The notes below the pieces were generated by a model. The model searched no databases, was not told the origin of the DNA, and worked only from the letters and a program-made list of their open reading frames with translations. Positions 1-10,892 of a stretch of DNA of 64,000 nt are shown here, piece after piece (positions within the stretch are counted from its first letter, which is position 1; every line of letters starts with the position of its first letter). Source of the stretch: Rheinheimera mangrovi (GTDB taxonomy: Bacteria; Pseudomonadota; Gammaproteobacteria; Enterobacterales; Alteromonadaceae); contig NZ_CP034683.1 of assembly GCF_003990335.1 (NCBI RefSeq), positions 448,501 through 512,500 on the forward strand, written 5' to 3'. A program made the position numbers and the translations under genes.

Positions 1-2732
<2,732 letters not shown>

Positions 2733-2830
2733 TTAATTTTCAACAGAGCTTGGGAAAAGCGTGGACAGCCATCAACAGATGAGCCGAATGAGTGCGCCAA
2801 CAGGCAGACGGATCACCGCCACTGTTTGCG

Positions 2831-2932
2831 CTCTTGTTTCCCTCCGCAGGTATTATCCTGTTCAGGTTCCACGGATTCCGCCCAAGGGCGGTCTCAGCTG
2901 ACAAACCAGGTTTGTGCAGCACTCCGACAAGC
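2831..2932 (-). promoter_or_regulatory. TPP riboswitch (THI box) controlling thiC-thiO
   Basis: Read on the minus strand, the segment has the conserved CTGAGA pyrimidine-sensing box (around 2893-2898) and the ACCTGAACAGGATAATACC block with GCGGAGGGA (around 2841-2867). A closing P1 helix pairs CTTGT with ACAAG. These are the invariant parts of the thiamine pyrophosphate aptamer. It ends about 125 bases before the thiC ATG. I see no obvious intrinsic terminator in that spacer, so control may act on translation initiation or by Rho. Confidence 0.96.
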
Positions 2933-3075
2933 TAAGTGCAGCCAGCATAAACAGCTTTTTTTCAGGCGGCAAGGGGAAATTGGTGGGCTTGTTGTTTCAG
3001 GCTTGCGGTTTCTGCGAGCTAATTTGTGGTAATCACCGGCTTAAAGTTTCCCTAAAAGCTGATAAAAAATTGTAG

Positions 3076-3096
3076 GGGTCGGGTTTATCCCGACCC
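3076..3096. repeat. Short palindrome (8-bp stem), REP-like
   Basis: An inverted repeat with stem GGGTCGGG/CCCGACCC around a TTTAT loop. It lies in the gap between the thiC leader and the antitoxin gene. There is no T-run, so it is not a classical terminator. It could be a REP-type element; a genome-wide count would tell. The rest of 2933-3251 shows no gene. Confidence 0.4.
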
Positions 3097-3251
3097 GATC
3101 TGGGGCCAGTTTTACGCCGTGTTCCACGGATTAGTTTATGGATAGAGGAACTCGTATCTTAGTATTAAAAATCAATTAATTAACCTTTATGGATAATGCG
3201 TGGCAATCTGATGCTGATTGCGCCGGGCAATGTAATATGTTCTGGGAAAAC

Positions 3252-3527
3252 TCAAATCTTATGCGACTTAATCGAAAGCTCAAAACCACAGGCGTGGGCA
3301 TATTTCACCAGCGTAGACCAGCTGGGGTTGGAGTTACCTTTTTCTAAGCGGCTGATATTGCTCTTTTGTGTCTGCATCCTTTGTGCAACCTGTTCTTGCG
3401 TGAGCCCGGCTTTAGTGCGCATGGAGAGGAGTTGATCGATAAAGTTAAATTCAGCCTCCAATTGCTCGTATTCAGCTTTCACTTCAGGATTATCTAAAGC
3501 ACGTTGTTTTAGTTTTTGCAGACTCAT
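3252..3527 (-). CDS. XRE-family antitoxin (HigA-like)
   Basis: A 91-residue protein with a helix-turn-helix in its C-terminal half: AGLTQEQVAQRMQTQKSNISRLEKG, around residues 42-66, matches the Cro/C1 HTH. The ATG at 3527 shares one base with the TGA of the upstream toxin-like reading frame, the usual toxin-first higBA arrangement. A TTG one codon earlier is the other possible start. A palindrome (GTTATC-N6-GATAAC) upstream of the toxin start is a likely autoregulatory operator. The gene is intact although its toxin is broken. Confidence 0.85.
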   Translation of the reverse strand: MSLQKLKQRALDNPEVKAEYEQLEAEFNFIDQLLSMRTKAGLTQEQVAQRMQTQKSNISRLEKGNSNPSWSTLVKYAHACGFELSIKSHKI

Positions 3528-3847
3528 CAATGTTGAACCTCTTTTTGTCGTTCGCGAGCAAGTTCCAGCTCATTTTTAGGTGTTTTTTGAGACTTTTTTA
3601 CAAAGGCATGCAGCACATAGATATGCTTGCCTTTTAAGTAACAAAATAACCCGCGCCCAATCCCTTCCTGAGCTTTAGCTCATATTTCAAATAAGCCATT
3701 ACCCATAGACTAGGTATGCGGAGGGCCTTGATTTGCTACATGTTTTTCCATTAACTCTAATAGCCTAATCATCCTTGCCTGAATTTTGGCTGGCATGTCG
3801 AGGATCTGTTCTTCTACACCAGCATAAAAATCAATTTTCCAACTCAT
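3527..3847 (-). pseudogene. RelE/HigB-like toxin, broken by two in-frame stops
   Basis: From the ATG at 3847 one frame runs without any indel to a TGA at 3527. It is interrupted by TAG (after GPPHT) and TGA (after NGLFEI). The translated pieces (MSWKIDFYAGVEEQILDMP, then GIGRGLFCYLKG and HAFVKKSQKTP) fit the phage-derived Gp49-like/HigB toxin family (RelE superfamily). The C-terminal HAFVKKSQKTP is a family hallmark. Each stop is one substitution from the expected codon (AAG to TAG, CGA to TGA). It is therefore a recently silenced toxin beside an intact antitoxin. Confidence 0.8.
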
Positions 3848-3863
3848 AGGTAATCCCTACCTT

Positions 3864-3881
3864 GTTATCTTTTGTGATAAC
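3864..3881. promoter_or_regulatory. Candidate antitoxin operator (palindrome)
   Basis: The perfect 6-bp inverted repeat GTTATC/GATAAC with a 6-base spacer lies 17 bases upstream of the toxin-frame ATG. That is where XRE antitoxins of higBA operons usually bind. The assignment is inferred from position and symmetry. Confidence 0.5.
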
Positions 3882-4086
3882 TTTGATTGTGGGTATTGTC
3901 TAGGACTCTTGAGTTTATTGCACAAAGACTTAGTTTGATTGCGCTATCCTTTGTGACTCTATACCGTAGAGGCCGCAACAGAATCTTTTAGATTAAATTG
4001 AGGCAAAGCTTACCTATCAAAGCATAGTTTATTCCATAAGTTGCGTAAGAATACGACGATCTAACCAGTGTCCAACTCAACCAAGC

Positions 4087-4689
4087 CTACAAGGCTTTGT
4101 AGCTAACACCTTCCTCTAAACCGCAGCTATGATCGCTGGTGTTTTTAAAAGTGACAGGCAGGGTTTGGCCGCAGGGCATTTTGTTATAACCTGGAGGCAG
4201 GTTAGGGCCGCATTGCTGCACATCAAAATGTAGATGCTGGCTTAGAGTTTGGCCTGTATCACCACTGAGGGCGATCAGTTCACCGGCTTTGACTTTGTCA
4301 CCTTCGTTCACCAAAACCCCATTGTGGGTCAGATGAAAATAGCGGGCTACACTGCCGTCACTATGGCGAATAAAAACATAGTTTTCTTCTAAATCTTTGC
4401 CATTGCCATCATGAAAATTTTCGCGGACAGCCACTACTTCACCAGATCGCGAGGCCACTATTTTTGTGCCTATAGGCATATCAAAGTCGATCGCATAAAG
4501 ACCAACACCCTGATTTGCTGCCCGGTAATGCCCGGTCGAAACGACAACAGGAAAGGCTTCGCCCACCTGATAGGGCAATAGATAATCTGAGCTTTGTTGG
4601 TTGGGGTAGACTGTGCAATCTACTTCAGGTTTGGCGCAGGCTATGGTGGATGTTAGAAGTAATGCGTTGATTGTAATTAGTTTTTTCAT
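4087..4689 (-). CDS. Secreted M23 (LytM-type) peptidase
   Basis: A 200-residue protein with an N-terminal signal peptide (hydrophobic to about residue 19, ACA-K cleavage). It is followed by a single peptidase M23 domain. The second metal-binding motif HLHFDV is present near residue 152, and the Asp ligand is probably in YAIDF near residue 68. The domain sequence GDKVKAGELIALSGDTG is typical of M23 endopeptidases that cut peptidoglycan cross-links or act as amidase activators. It stands alone with no operon partner. Whether the upstream His ligand is intact was not established, so catalytic activity is uncertain. Confidence 0.82.
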   Translation of the reverse strand: MKKLITINALLLTSTIACAKPEVDCTVYPNQQSSDYLLPYQVGEAFPVVVSTGHYRAANQGVGLYAIDFDMPIGTKIVASRSGEVVAVRENFHDGNGKDLEENYVFIRHSDGSVARYFHLTHNGVLVNEGDKVKAGELIALSGDTGQTLSQHLHFDVQQCGPNLPPGYNKMPCGQTLPVTFKNTSDHSCGLEEGVSYKAL

Positions 4690-4903
4690 CTATTTTTATC
4701 CGAAGTAAAATAGCTTAGTCGTAGTATCAAGCCTGAAGGTTTAGATGGAGTTGTTAAAAATTCTTCTATTAAGGGAAAGCTCAAATCTGACGAGGCTATC
4801 AGTCATTTTTAAAGCCTTTGTTTGTCATTTCAACTAAGCCACAAGAAGATCCCTCCAATTTATGCTACTTTGCCTGCGGTTGTTATTTTGAAAAGACTTC
4901 ACT

Positions 4904-6415
4904 TTGGACAGACGTCATTTTTTAACTTTAAGCAGTGCAGCTGCCTTAGCTGCGGTATCGGGTTGCCAGTTCAGTCCTGCCCACTCTTTGCCTGAAAGCA
5001 GCGACTGGCAGCAGCTAAAAGCTGATTTTTCCGGTCAGTTATTGTTCCCTTCGGATGCTGGTTTTAGCCGATTTTATAAAGCCGCCAATTCCCGCTATGA
5101 CAGCATTATTCCTGCTGTGATAGCTCGCTGTGCTACTACCGCCGATGTACAGCAGGTGTTAGCTTTTGCCCGCAGGTTTCAACTGCCAATCACAGGCCGC
5201 AGCGGTGGTCATAACTATGCAGGTTATTCCAGCACCAAAGGAATTTTGCTGGATTTAGCTTTAATGGCGGATATTCAGCTTGAGCCGGAAGAGGATACTG
5301 CCTGGATAGGGGCAGGCGCTAAGCTGGGTGATATTTATGACCAGTTAAGTCAAAAAGGCCGCTCTATTCCGGGTGGTAGCTGTGTTGGCGTTGGCATTGC
5401 CGGTTTAACTCAGGGCGGGGGTTTTGGTATTGCTGACCGCTTGTATGGCTTAACTTGCGACGCCTTGCTTGAAGCTGAAGTAGTGACAGTAGATGGCGAC
5501 GTATTACGTTGTAATGAGCAACACAATGCCGATTTATTCTGGGGCTTAAGAGGAGGTGGCGGTGGTCAGTTTGGCATAGTCACCCGCCTGAAGTTTCAAA
5601 CCTTTGCTACGGCCGATATCTTAAGTTGTCATGCTTATTTTGCCTTAAAAGACGCTTTGCCCGTATTAAATTTATGGCAACACTGGAGTCGCCAGTTGCC
5701 TGAAGCTTTGTGGTCTCAGGCGGCTTTATGGTGGAGTGGTGAACAAGGCCATCAGCCCCAGTTGCAAATACGGGTGATCAGTGTAGGCCAGATTAAATTA
5801 TTACAGCAGCAATGGGTGAATTGGTTAAGACGATTACCTGTACAGCCCGTTGAGCAAGATGTGGTGCTGCATAATTACCGCGAATATATGCTGACCGACT
5901 GCGCAGGTTTGGAGATGCCAGAGTGCAAACTGCCGCATCAATCTGAACAGGCCAAACTGAAACGTGTGGCTATGGCAGGCAGCTCAGATTTTTTCAATAA
6001 AGTCATTAGCAGAGCAGGTTTGGAAGCTTTATTGGAGCAAGTGCAGCAACGCCAGCAACAAGGATTGTCCGGCGGTATTTTATTAACCCTGATGGGGGGC
6101 GCTATCAGCTCAGTACCTGCCGAACAGACAGCTTTTGCCCACAGAGATGCGCTTTTTAGTGCTCAGTATCTGGTTAGCCGGCCTGTTGGCAGTCCGGAGG
6201 CTGAACTTAAACGAGCCTCTGTTTGGGTAAACCAGATGCGAAGTATGATGCAGCCCTACAGTACGGGTGGCGCTTATTTAAATTACACTGATGCTTTGAT
6301 TAAAAACTGGTCTGCGGCTTATTATGGTGCTCATTATGAAAAACTGCAGCAGTTGAAAAGCCGTTACGACCCGGAACAGTTGTTGAGGTTCAGCCAGGGA
6401 ATTCAGCCCGCTTAA
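4904..6415 (+). CDS. Secreted FAD-linked oxidase, berberine-bridge/oligosaccharide-oxidase type
   Basis: A 503-residue flavoprotein. The N-terminus has a twin-arginine motif (RRHFL) and a VSGC lipobox at Cys21, so it looks like a Tat-exported lipoprotein. The PCMH-type FAD domain carries GRSGGH (His103) and GGSC (Cys160). The spacing matches the His and Cys that bind FAD bicovalently in gluco-oligosaccharide oxidases (CAZy AA7) and berberine bridge enzymes. The C-terminal BBE segment ends with YDPEQLLRFSQGI. The start is TTG; no better start is visible. The lactonase-like gene follows 19 bp later. Oxidation of a sugar C1 to a lactone is inferred from family and neighbour; the substrate is unknown. 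Confidence 0.82.
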   Translation: MDRRHFLTLSSAAALAAVSGCQFSPAHSLPESSDWQQLKADFSGQLLFPSDAGFSRFYKAANSRYDSIIPAVIARCATTADVQQVLAFARRFQLPITGRSGGHNYAGYSSTKGILLDLALMADIQLEPEEDTAWIGAGAKLGDIYDQLSQKGRSIPGGSCVGVGIAGLTQGGGFGIADRLYGLTCDALLEAEVVTVDGDVLRCNEQHNADLFWGLRGGGGGQFGIVTRLKFQTFATADILSCHAYFALKDALPVLNLWQHWSRQLPEALWSQAALWWSGEQGHQPQLQIRVISVGQIKLLQQQWVNWLRRLPVQPVEQDVVLHNYREYMLTDCAGLEMPECKLPHQSEQAKLKRVAMAGSSDFFNKVISRAGLEALLEQVQQRQQQGLSGGILLTLMGGAISSVPAEQTAFAHRDALFSAQYLVSRPVGSPEAELKRASVWVNQMRSMMQPYSTGGAYLNYTDALIKNWSAAYYGAHYEKLQQLKSRYDPEQLLRFSQGIQPA

Positions 6416-6434
6416 ACAGCAAAGGATAAAAGGA

Positions 6435-7283
6435 ATGAAGCATAAGTTACTGATTTTATTGTTGTCTATTTCCGGTTTGACCGCTCAGGCCACAACGCAG
6501 ATCGACAGTACCGACTTTGTGCCGGACGGCGTTTTCCATGCCACTATAGAAGGCCCTGCTACAGACAAAGACGGCAATTTATATGCAGTGAACTATGGTG
6601 TGGAAGGCACTATTGGCAAAGTCAGTACCAAAGGTGAGGTCAGTTTAGCCCTGACTTTACCTAAAGGCAGCATTGGCAATGGCATTCGTTTTGACCAGAA
6701 AGGCCAAATGTTTATAGCAGATTATACCGGCCACAATATCTGGCGTTATGACGGTAAAAAGCTGGAGTTACACGCTCATCAGCCTCAGATGTTTCAGCCG
6801 AACGATTTAACTATAGCGACTAATGGCGTTATTTTTGCCAGTGATCCGGACTGGAAAAACAACAAAGGTCAGTTATGGCGCATTGATACAGACGGCAGCT
6901 CCAGGCTGGTGGAAAAAGACATGGGGACCACTAATGGTGTAGAGATCAGCCCGGATCAACGCCTTTTGTATGTCAACGAAAGTGCGCAGCGTAAGGTCTG
7001 GGTCTACGATCTGGATGAGCAACTGAACGCCAGCAACAAAAGGCTGTTGATCCAGTTCCCGGATTTTGGTTTGGACGGCATGCGTACCGATGCCAACGGC
7101 AGTTTATATATAGCCCGTTATGGTAAAGCTGTTGTTGCCAAGGTCAGCCCGGATGGCAAGTTGCTGAAGGAATATAAGCTCAAAGGCGAGTTTCCGACTA
7201 ATGTCACTTTTTCGCAAAAAGACCCGACCTTACTTTATGTCACTATGCAAAAACGTGGTGCTGTGGAGCTGATTCAGCTTTAG
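6435..7283 (+). CDS. Secreted SMP-30/gluconolactonase-like beta-propeller
   Basis: A 282-residue protein with a clear signal peptide (MKHKLLILLLSISGLTAQA). It then has an SMP-30/LRE-like six-bladed propeller: EGPATDKDGNLYAVN, QPNDLTIATNG, TNGVEISPDQ and LDGMRTDANG. These carry the Glu, Asn and Asp residues that bind the catalytic divalent metal in this family. An AAAGGA ribosome site precedes the ATG. It follows the FAD oxidase in an apparent two-gene operon. A lactonase opening the lactone made by the oxidase would be a coherent pair, but strictosidine-synthase-like or non-enzymatic relatives also exist. Confidence 0.78.
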   Translation: MKHKLLILLLSISGLTAQATTQIDSTDFVPDGVFHATIEGPATDKDGNLYAVNYGVEGTIGKVSTKGEVSLALTLPKGSIGNGIRFDQKGQMFIADYTGHNIWRYDGKKLELHAHQPQMFQPNDLTIATNGVIFASDPDWKNNKGQLWRIDTDGSSRLVEKDMGTTNGVEISPDQRLLYVNESAQRKVWVYDLDEQLNASNKRLLIQFPDFGLDGMRTDANGSLYIARYGKAVVAKVSPDGKLLKEYKLKGEFPTNVTFSQKDPTLLYVTMQKRGAVELIQL

Positions 7284-7293
7284 CAGAATCTCT

Positions 7294-8049
7294 TTACTGC
7301 TGTCCTCTGAACTGTTGTGGGCTTTGTCCAAAAAGCTGCGAAAAACGCGCACTAAAGGCAGACGCCGATTGATAGCCGCATTCCAGAGCAATCTGCTGCA
7401 CTGCCAGATCAGAAAACAACACTAAAGTACGGCCGTGCTGCATTCGTAAAGACGTTAAATACTGGCCCGGGCTTCGGCCTAACTGCTGGCGAAACAGTTG
7501 TTTAAACTGACTTAAACTCAGGCTGGCTTTACTGGCTAGCTTCACTAAATCTAACTCTTCTGCCAGATGCTCCTGCATGTAGAGAAGAGCCAGACGTAAC
7601 CTTTTATCCACTGCTGGTGCTGGTTGTTCAGCGTCCAGCAACTGCAGGAAAAACTGCTGTGCTGCTGGCAACAATTGCTGATCCTGCTCTATTAACAACG
7701 CTTCCAATACCAATAAGTACGGTTGCATCCGGCCGGACAGCTGAAACACAGGTTGAGCTAACTGCAGCAAATGGGCGGGTAAATGGGTTAAATCTACAAC
7801 TAAAAACCTGCATTGTTCAGCGGCAGAAAAGCCGTGTTCAGTGCCTGCTGGGATCACCAGACATTCTGCAGTAGCGACCTGAAATTGTTGCTGATTAATC
7901 AGCAAATTGAGCCGGCCAGACAGAGGCAACACTAACTGATGGTGATCATGGCTGTGGCTCTGAAGTTCAGGGGTATAAGCGCGAATCGATATTCTCATCA
8001 TACTTGAAGCTGCTGCTTTGTTGACTGCATGCTCTCGCCCCAATCGCAT
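7294..8049 (-). CDS. AraC-family transcriptional regulator
   Basis: A 251-residue regulator. It has an N-terminal cupin-like effector domain (HDHHQLVLPLSGRLN, then VIPAGTEHGF). A C-terminal AraC double helix-turn-helix follows: LDLVKLASKASLSLSQFKQLFRQ, then IALECGYQSASAFSARFSQLFGQSP. It converges on the oxidase/lactonase pair, ending 10 bp from the lactonase stop. It could control that pair, but this is only positional. An internal start at the second Met cluster (MMRISIR) is possible; neither start has a strong ribosome site. Confidence 0.88.
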   Translation of the reverse strand: MRLGREHAVNKAAASSMMRISIRAYTPELQSHSHDHHQLVLPLSGRLNLLINQQQFQVATAECLVIPAGTEHGFSAAEQCRFLVVDLTHLPAHLLQLAQPVFQLSGRMQPYLLVLEALLIEQDQQLLPAAQQFFLQLLDAEQPAPAVDKRLRLALLYMQEHLAEELDLVKLASKASLSLSQFKQLFRQQLGRSPGQYLTSLRMQHGRTLVLFSDLAVQQIALECGYQSASAFSARFSQLFGQSPQQFRGQQ

Positions 8050-8099
8050 AGGTTAACTATGCTCATGGGGACTCATTCACTTGTCGCCGCGCTGCAACA

Positions 8100-8537
8100 T
8101 CAATTATTTTGAGAATAAGTTTTGGCATGGGTTACCGGGAAAAAATAGTCATAACCATAGTTATACAGGTAGGTGTACAGCAAAAACACGACAAAGATCA
8201 AGGCTTCACGCCATAAGGCCTGAGTCAGATTAAAGTCCAGCAGCCATAAGGTTAAAGGAATGCTAAGTGCTGCGCCGGCCAGTTCATAACTGACGCAATG
8301 CAAAAGCCGCACTTTGCCTGTTTTGGCTAAAGAGCCAGTGGAGCGCCATAAGAAGTAATCAAACACTTTAGTGTGAGTTAAGGTCAGCAAAAACACAGTA
8401 AATGAGCTGAATAACGAAAAAGCAGAAGCGCTACCAAGAGCTGTATCCGCCACAGCCAAAGTGCATAAAGTTCTCAGAACTATAGCGCCACATTCATAAG
8501 CAAAAGCATGACGAAACCAATCCAGGTTGCTTCGCAT
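8100..8537 (-). CDS. PACE-family (chlorhexidine efflux type) membrane protein
   Basis: About 145 residues with four hydrophobic helices arranged as two bacterial transmembrane pair domains. Repeat one has FRHAFAYECG and repeat two has RLLHCVSYELAG, matching the R..HA..(F/Y)E motif that opens each PACE repeat. The end NYGYDYFFPV matches the second-helix motif. The family (AceI type) exports biocides and short diamines. I chose the ATG at 8537 because PACE proteins begin right before the first motif (MRSNLDWFRHA) and GGTGA lies upstream. A start at 8594 would add 19 unusual residues. Confidence 0.75.
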   Translation of the reverse strand: MRSNLDWFRHAFAYECGAIVLRTLCTLAVADTALGSASAFSLFSSFTVFLLTLTHTKVFDYFLWRSTGSLAKTGKVRLLHCVSYELAGAALSIPLTLWLLDFNLTQALWREALIFVVFLLYTYLYNYGYDYFFPVTHAKTYSQNN

Positions 8538-8623
8538 CAGCGTCACCAGGTAATAAAATATAAGCAGCAGTGTAAAGGATTGAGCCAAAGCCAATGTTGG
8601 TCAAAAGCCTGACTTATAACGCA

Positions 8624-8646
8624 AAAAGCTGCTTTTCAGCAGCTTT
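8624..8646 (-). terminator. Intrinsic terminator after the 90-aa gene
   Basis: A 9-bp perfect stem (AAAGCTGCT/AGCAGCTTT) with a TTTC loop, followed on the minus strand by a run of Ts. It lies just after the stop of the 90-residue gene. Confidence 0.8.
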
Positions 8647-8664
8647 AGTCGGAACGCATTGTGG

Positions 8665-8937
8665 TTAATGCACCTGATAATGACGACAGAAAAAGTCGAT
8701 CACTTTGTCCGGATCAGGGCGGGTTTGCATATTGTGTTTCAAGGCAAGGCCTGTAGCTAAAGCTCGTAGGGTCACATCCAAAGGTGCGCCTGCAGGCTTT
8801 TCAATTTGATAGTTCTGGAACAAGAAGTTAATAGCTGCTCCGGCATAAGAGTTTACAGAATGTGAAGGCAGCAAACGCAGCTCCTGGAGACGTACTCCAA
8901 GTTCACGCATTCTTTGTAAGCGGCTGGCTTCGTTCAT
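8665..8937 (-). CDS. Hypothetical 90-aa protein
   Basis: A short soluble protein of 90 residues with no signal peptide or membrane segment. It has a near-consensus ribosome site (AAGGAG, 6 bases before the ATG) and its own terminator, so it is probably real. The sequence has an N-terminal basic helix (RLQRMRELGVRLQELRLL) and a C-terminal CRHYQVH. I do not recognise the family. It may be a single-gene transcription unit. Confidence 0.6.
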   Translation of the reverse strand: MNEASRLQRMRELGVRLQELRLLPSHSVNSYAGAAINFLFQNYQIEKPAGAPLDVTLRALATGLALKHNMQTRPDPDKVIDFFCRHYQVH

Positions 8938-9270
8938 TTGTATCTCCTTATCAACAGCAGTTAAACCTGATGCTTATGTATCTGCCGCAAACAAGAAAGC
9001 TTTAGCGAAATCACTGGGGGATGGTGTTTATTTCGGGTGATTCTTTGAATTGAAGACATAAATCTTCATTGTGGAAAACGCCGTCATGCATGAACATCGT
9101 GCTATGTGGTAGGTAAACGTCAGAGCGGCTCCTATTTTCACATGCGACGTAAAATTTCAAGCCATTAATTCATATGTGTTTTTAGGAACTTTGTTGTTGA
9201 TTTGGGTGAAATTGTTGATTAATGTTGCATGGTTGTTTTTTTCATTAACTTTAAATATGGAGTGTTTAGT
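8938..9270. other. Intergenic region between divergent genes
   Basis: About 330 bases between two divergently transcribed small genes. It becomes AT-rich towards the right and contains a tandem TTGTTGATT pair (near 9193-9219) that could be part of the promoter of the following gene. No coding frame, tRNA or clear hairpin was seen. Confidence 0.4.
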
Positions 9271-9969
9271 ATGAATATAATCAAGTTTTCTGCTTTTGTT
9301 TTAAGCATTGGCATTGCTTCAACATTGCAAGCTGCGCCAGTAAAGGAAACCTCTCTTTCCTCATATACACCTTATGCTACTTTTTTTGGTTTCTCTGATA
9401 CCGAGGCATATTTGCATTTTGCACAGTCGATGGAGAAACTCAAGGCTCAGCAATTACAGCCTGAGGTTGATCTTCTTGCTTTGCCTCAAGTAAGAAATGC
9501 GTTAAGTAAAAACTATCAGGATCTGAGTGCTGAAGAACAAATTGAATTAAAGCAACTATTAGATCAAAGGCAGCAAGAGTTAGCTGATGTGTTGGGTATC
9601 CAAGTTAAAGATTTGCAGCCATTGATGAATAAATATCTTGACTTCAGTAAGCTGCAAGAAGATTTGTATCGCAAGGGCGATTCTACTAGCAGTTATTTTG
9701 TTTTATCAGCGGACGATGGTGAAGAGGTTGAACGTATTGCCGTAAGTGGGCAATTGCTGGCATCTTTGGGGGGCTTTGGCTCGACATTGATGAGTGCTGG
9801 TTTGGCTGATATGGCTGCCGCCAGAGGGATCAGCCAATATCAAGAGTTTGAAGTGGTTTTTTCGTCTCGGGAAACAAAACAAATATATGCATATAACAAT
9901 TTTTCAGGTGCGACGCCTCGATCTGCAGAGAGACAGCTATTACCAAGTGAAAATGATTCAATTGAATAA
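9271..9969 (+). CDS. Hypothetical secreted protein (232 aa)
   Basis: The chosen ATG at 9271 has GGAG 9 bases upstream and begins a clean signal peptide (MNIIKFSAFVLSIGIASTLQA). An in-frame upstream start at 9229 would place 14 residues before it. The mature part has a Gln/Glu/Leu-rich helical middle (LKQLLDQRQQELADVLGI) and a Gly-rich hydrophobic patch (LLASLGGFGSTLMSAGLADM). Codon use is more AT-rich than the neighbours, and it sits next to IS remnants, both consistent with acquired DNA. The family was not recognised. Confidence 0.6.
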   Translation: MNIIKFSAFVLSIGIASTLQAAPVKETSLSSYTPYATFFGFSDTEAYLHFAQSMEKLKAQQLQPEVDLLALPQVRNALSKNYQDLSAEEQIELKQLLDQRQQELADVLGIQVKDLQPLMNKYLDFSKLQEDLYRKGDSTSSYFVLSADDGEEVERIAVSGQLLASLGGFGSTLMSAGLADMAAARGISQYQEFEVVFSSRETKQIYAYNNFSGATPRSAERQLLPSENDSIE

Positions 9970-10090
9970 TTTAACTCATGATCTTTGTAGGCAAGATATT
10001 TAATTGTCAATATTAAACCACCTCCTATGGAGGCGGTGATCGTTCGGTCGGGGCTATGTCCGTAGAGAACTAATGCTCACTAGATGCGTA

Positions 10091-10131
10091 TTTCGGTTTG
10101 TCCGGCCAGCTGTTTCGGTATCGTCCGGCCA
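10091..10131. repeat. IS21-type terminal repeats (two copies)
   Basis: Two near-identical blocks, TTTCGGTTTGTCCGGCCA and TTTCGGTATCGTCCGGCCA, in direct orientation 22 bp apart. They lie just downstream of the istB remnant. IS21-family ends carry such multiple transposase-binding repeats, so this is the surviving end of that element. Confidence 0.6.
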
Positions 10132-10165
10132 TCTGATCTTTTCTTCGTAACTCCTCACTTTTGAC

Positions 10166-10353
10166 TTACTTCAGTCGGTTCAGCCAGACTTTTTTCCGTT
10201 GCGATTCTTCTGTTAATTCCAGCCGATGGGCGTTGTGGATCAATCGATCTAACAGAGCATCCGCCACCGTTGGATTTTCCATTAATCCATACCATTTACT
10301 CACCGGTAATTGGCTGACGATCACTGTGCTGCGTTGCTGGTATCTATCTTCAA
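10166..10353 (-). pseudogene. IstB ATP-binding protein remnant (IS21 family), C-terminus only
   Basis: On the minus strand about 62 codons read [18 protein letters not shown], then [18 protein letters not shown] and RLELTEES, ending in a TAA. This is the C-terminal third of IstB, the AAA+ helper of IS21 transposases. The N-terminal part and istA are absent. The fragment is cut at about 10353 by an IS982 remnant on the opposite strand. Confidence 0.8.
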
Positions 10354-10584
10354 CAGGCCATATCCTTGTGGGACAGAGCTATGCTCTCCAGGCGCTTTAT
10401 CATCGAAATTATCAACGACCAGTTGAAAAATACCTCACAGATAGAACACTCCAGACACCGCAGCGTTCATGGCTTTATACTGAACATGATTGCAGGACTT
10501 ATTGCCTATCAATTGAAGGACAATAAGCCACAATCGAACATCACTAAAGCGGAGTTTAATGCGAACACAGTCATGGCTCGTTAA
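10354..10584 (+). pseudogene. IS982-family transposase remnant, C-terminus only
   Basis: About 73 codons ending at a TAA read RRFIIEIINDQLKNTSQ, IEHSRHRSVHGFILN and GLIAYQL, the conserved C-terminal part of IS982 transposases. The rest of the transposase is missing, and the fragment begins inside the IS21 remnant. It is a nested, decayed insertion. From 10585 to about 10800 I see nothing further that is coding. Confidence 0.8.
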
Positions 10585-10798
10585 ACCGATCTCAGGTTAA
10601 AAAGCTTCTTCAGCATTTGTGGGTAGGACTCAGTTAACAAACTTTTTCTCATTCATTGACATAAACTGAAAGTCAACTGGAGTAGAAAGCAAGTACTTTG
10701 GAAGTGCAAGTGTTTTGTTATCTGGAAAACGCCGCCATGAACCAGCAATGCAGGCAGAGGGGAGGTCTTGGAGGTACCTGTGCTCTGTGGCGGCTATC

Positions 10799-10836
10799 AA
10801 AAACCCCGTTCCGCGGGAATGACTACGAAACGGGGA
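10799..10836 (-). terminator. Intrinsic terminator of the CBS-domain gene
   Basis: The stem CCCCGTT/AACGGGG, with an 18-base loop, is followed on the minus strand by five Ts. It lies about 60 bases after the stop of the CBS-domain gene. Confidence 0.6.
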
Positions 10837-10892
10837 AAACCAGGAAGAAAACATGCTTTAACGGGCCGAGTTAACTACCCGCTAAAGGTTGA

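Noticed and set aside
3527-3847. Stop-codon recoding (readthrough or selenocysteine) in the toxin frame
   Set aside because: Two different stops (TAG and TGA) at ordinary Lys/Arg positions and no SECIS-like stem visible; simple decay explains it better.
10016-10040. Hairpin CCACCTCC/GGAGGCGG as terminator
   Set aside because: It has a mismatch in the stem and no T-run.
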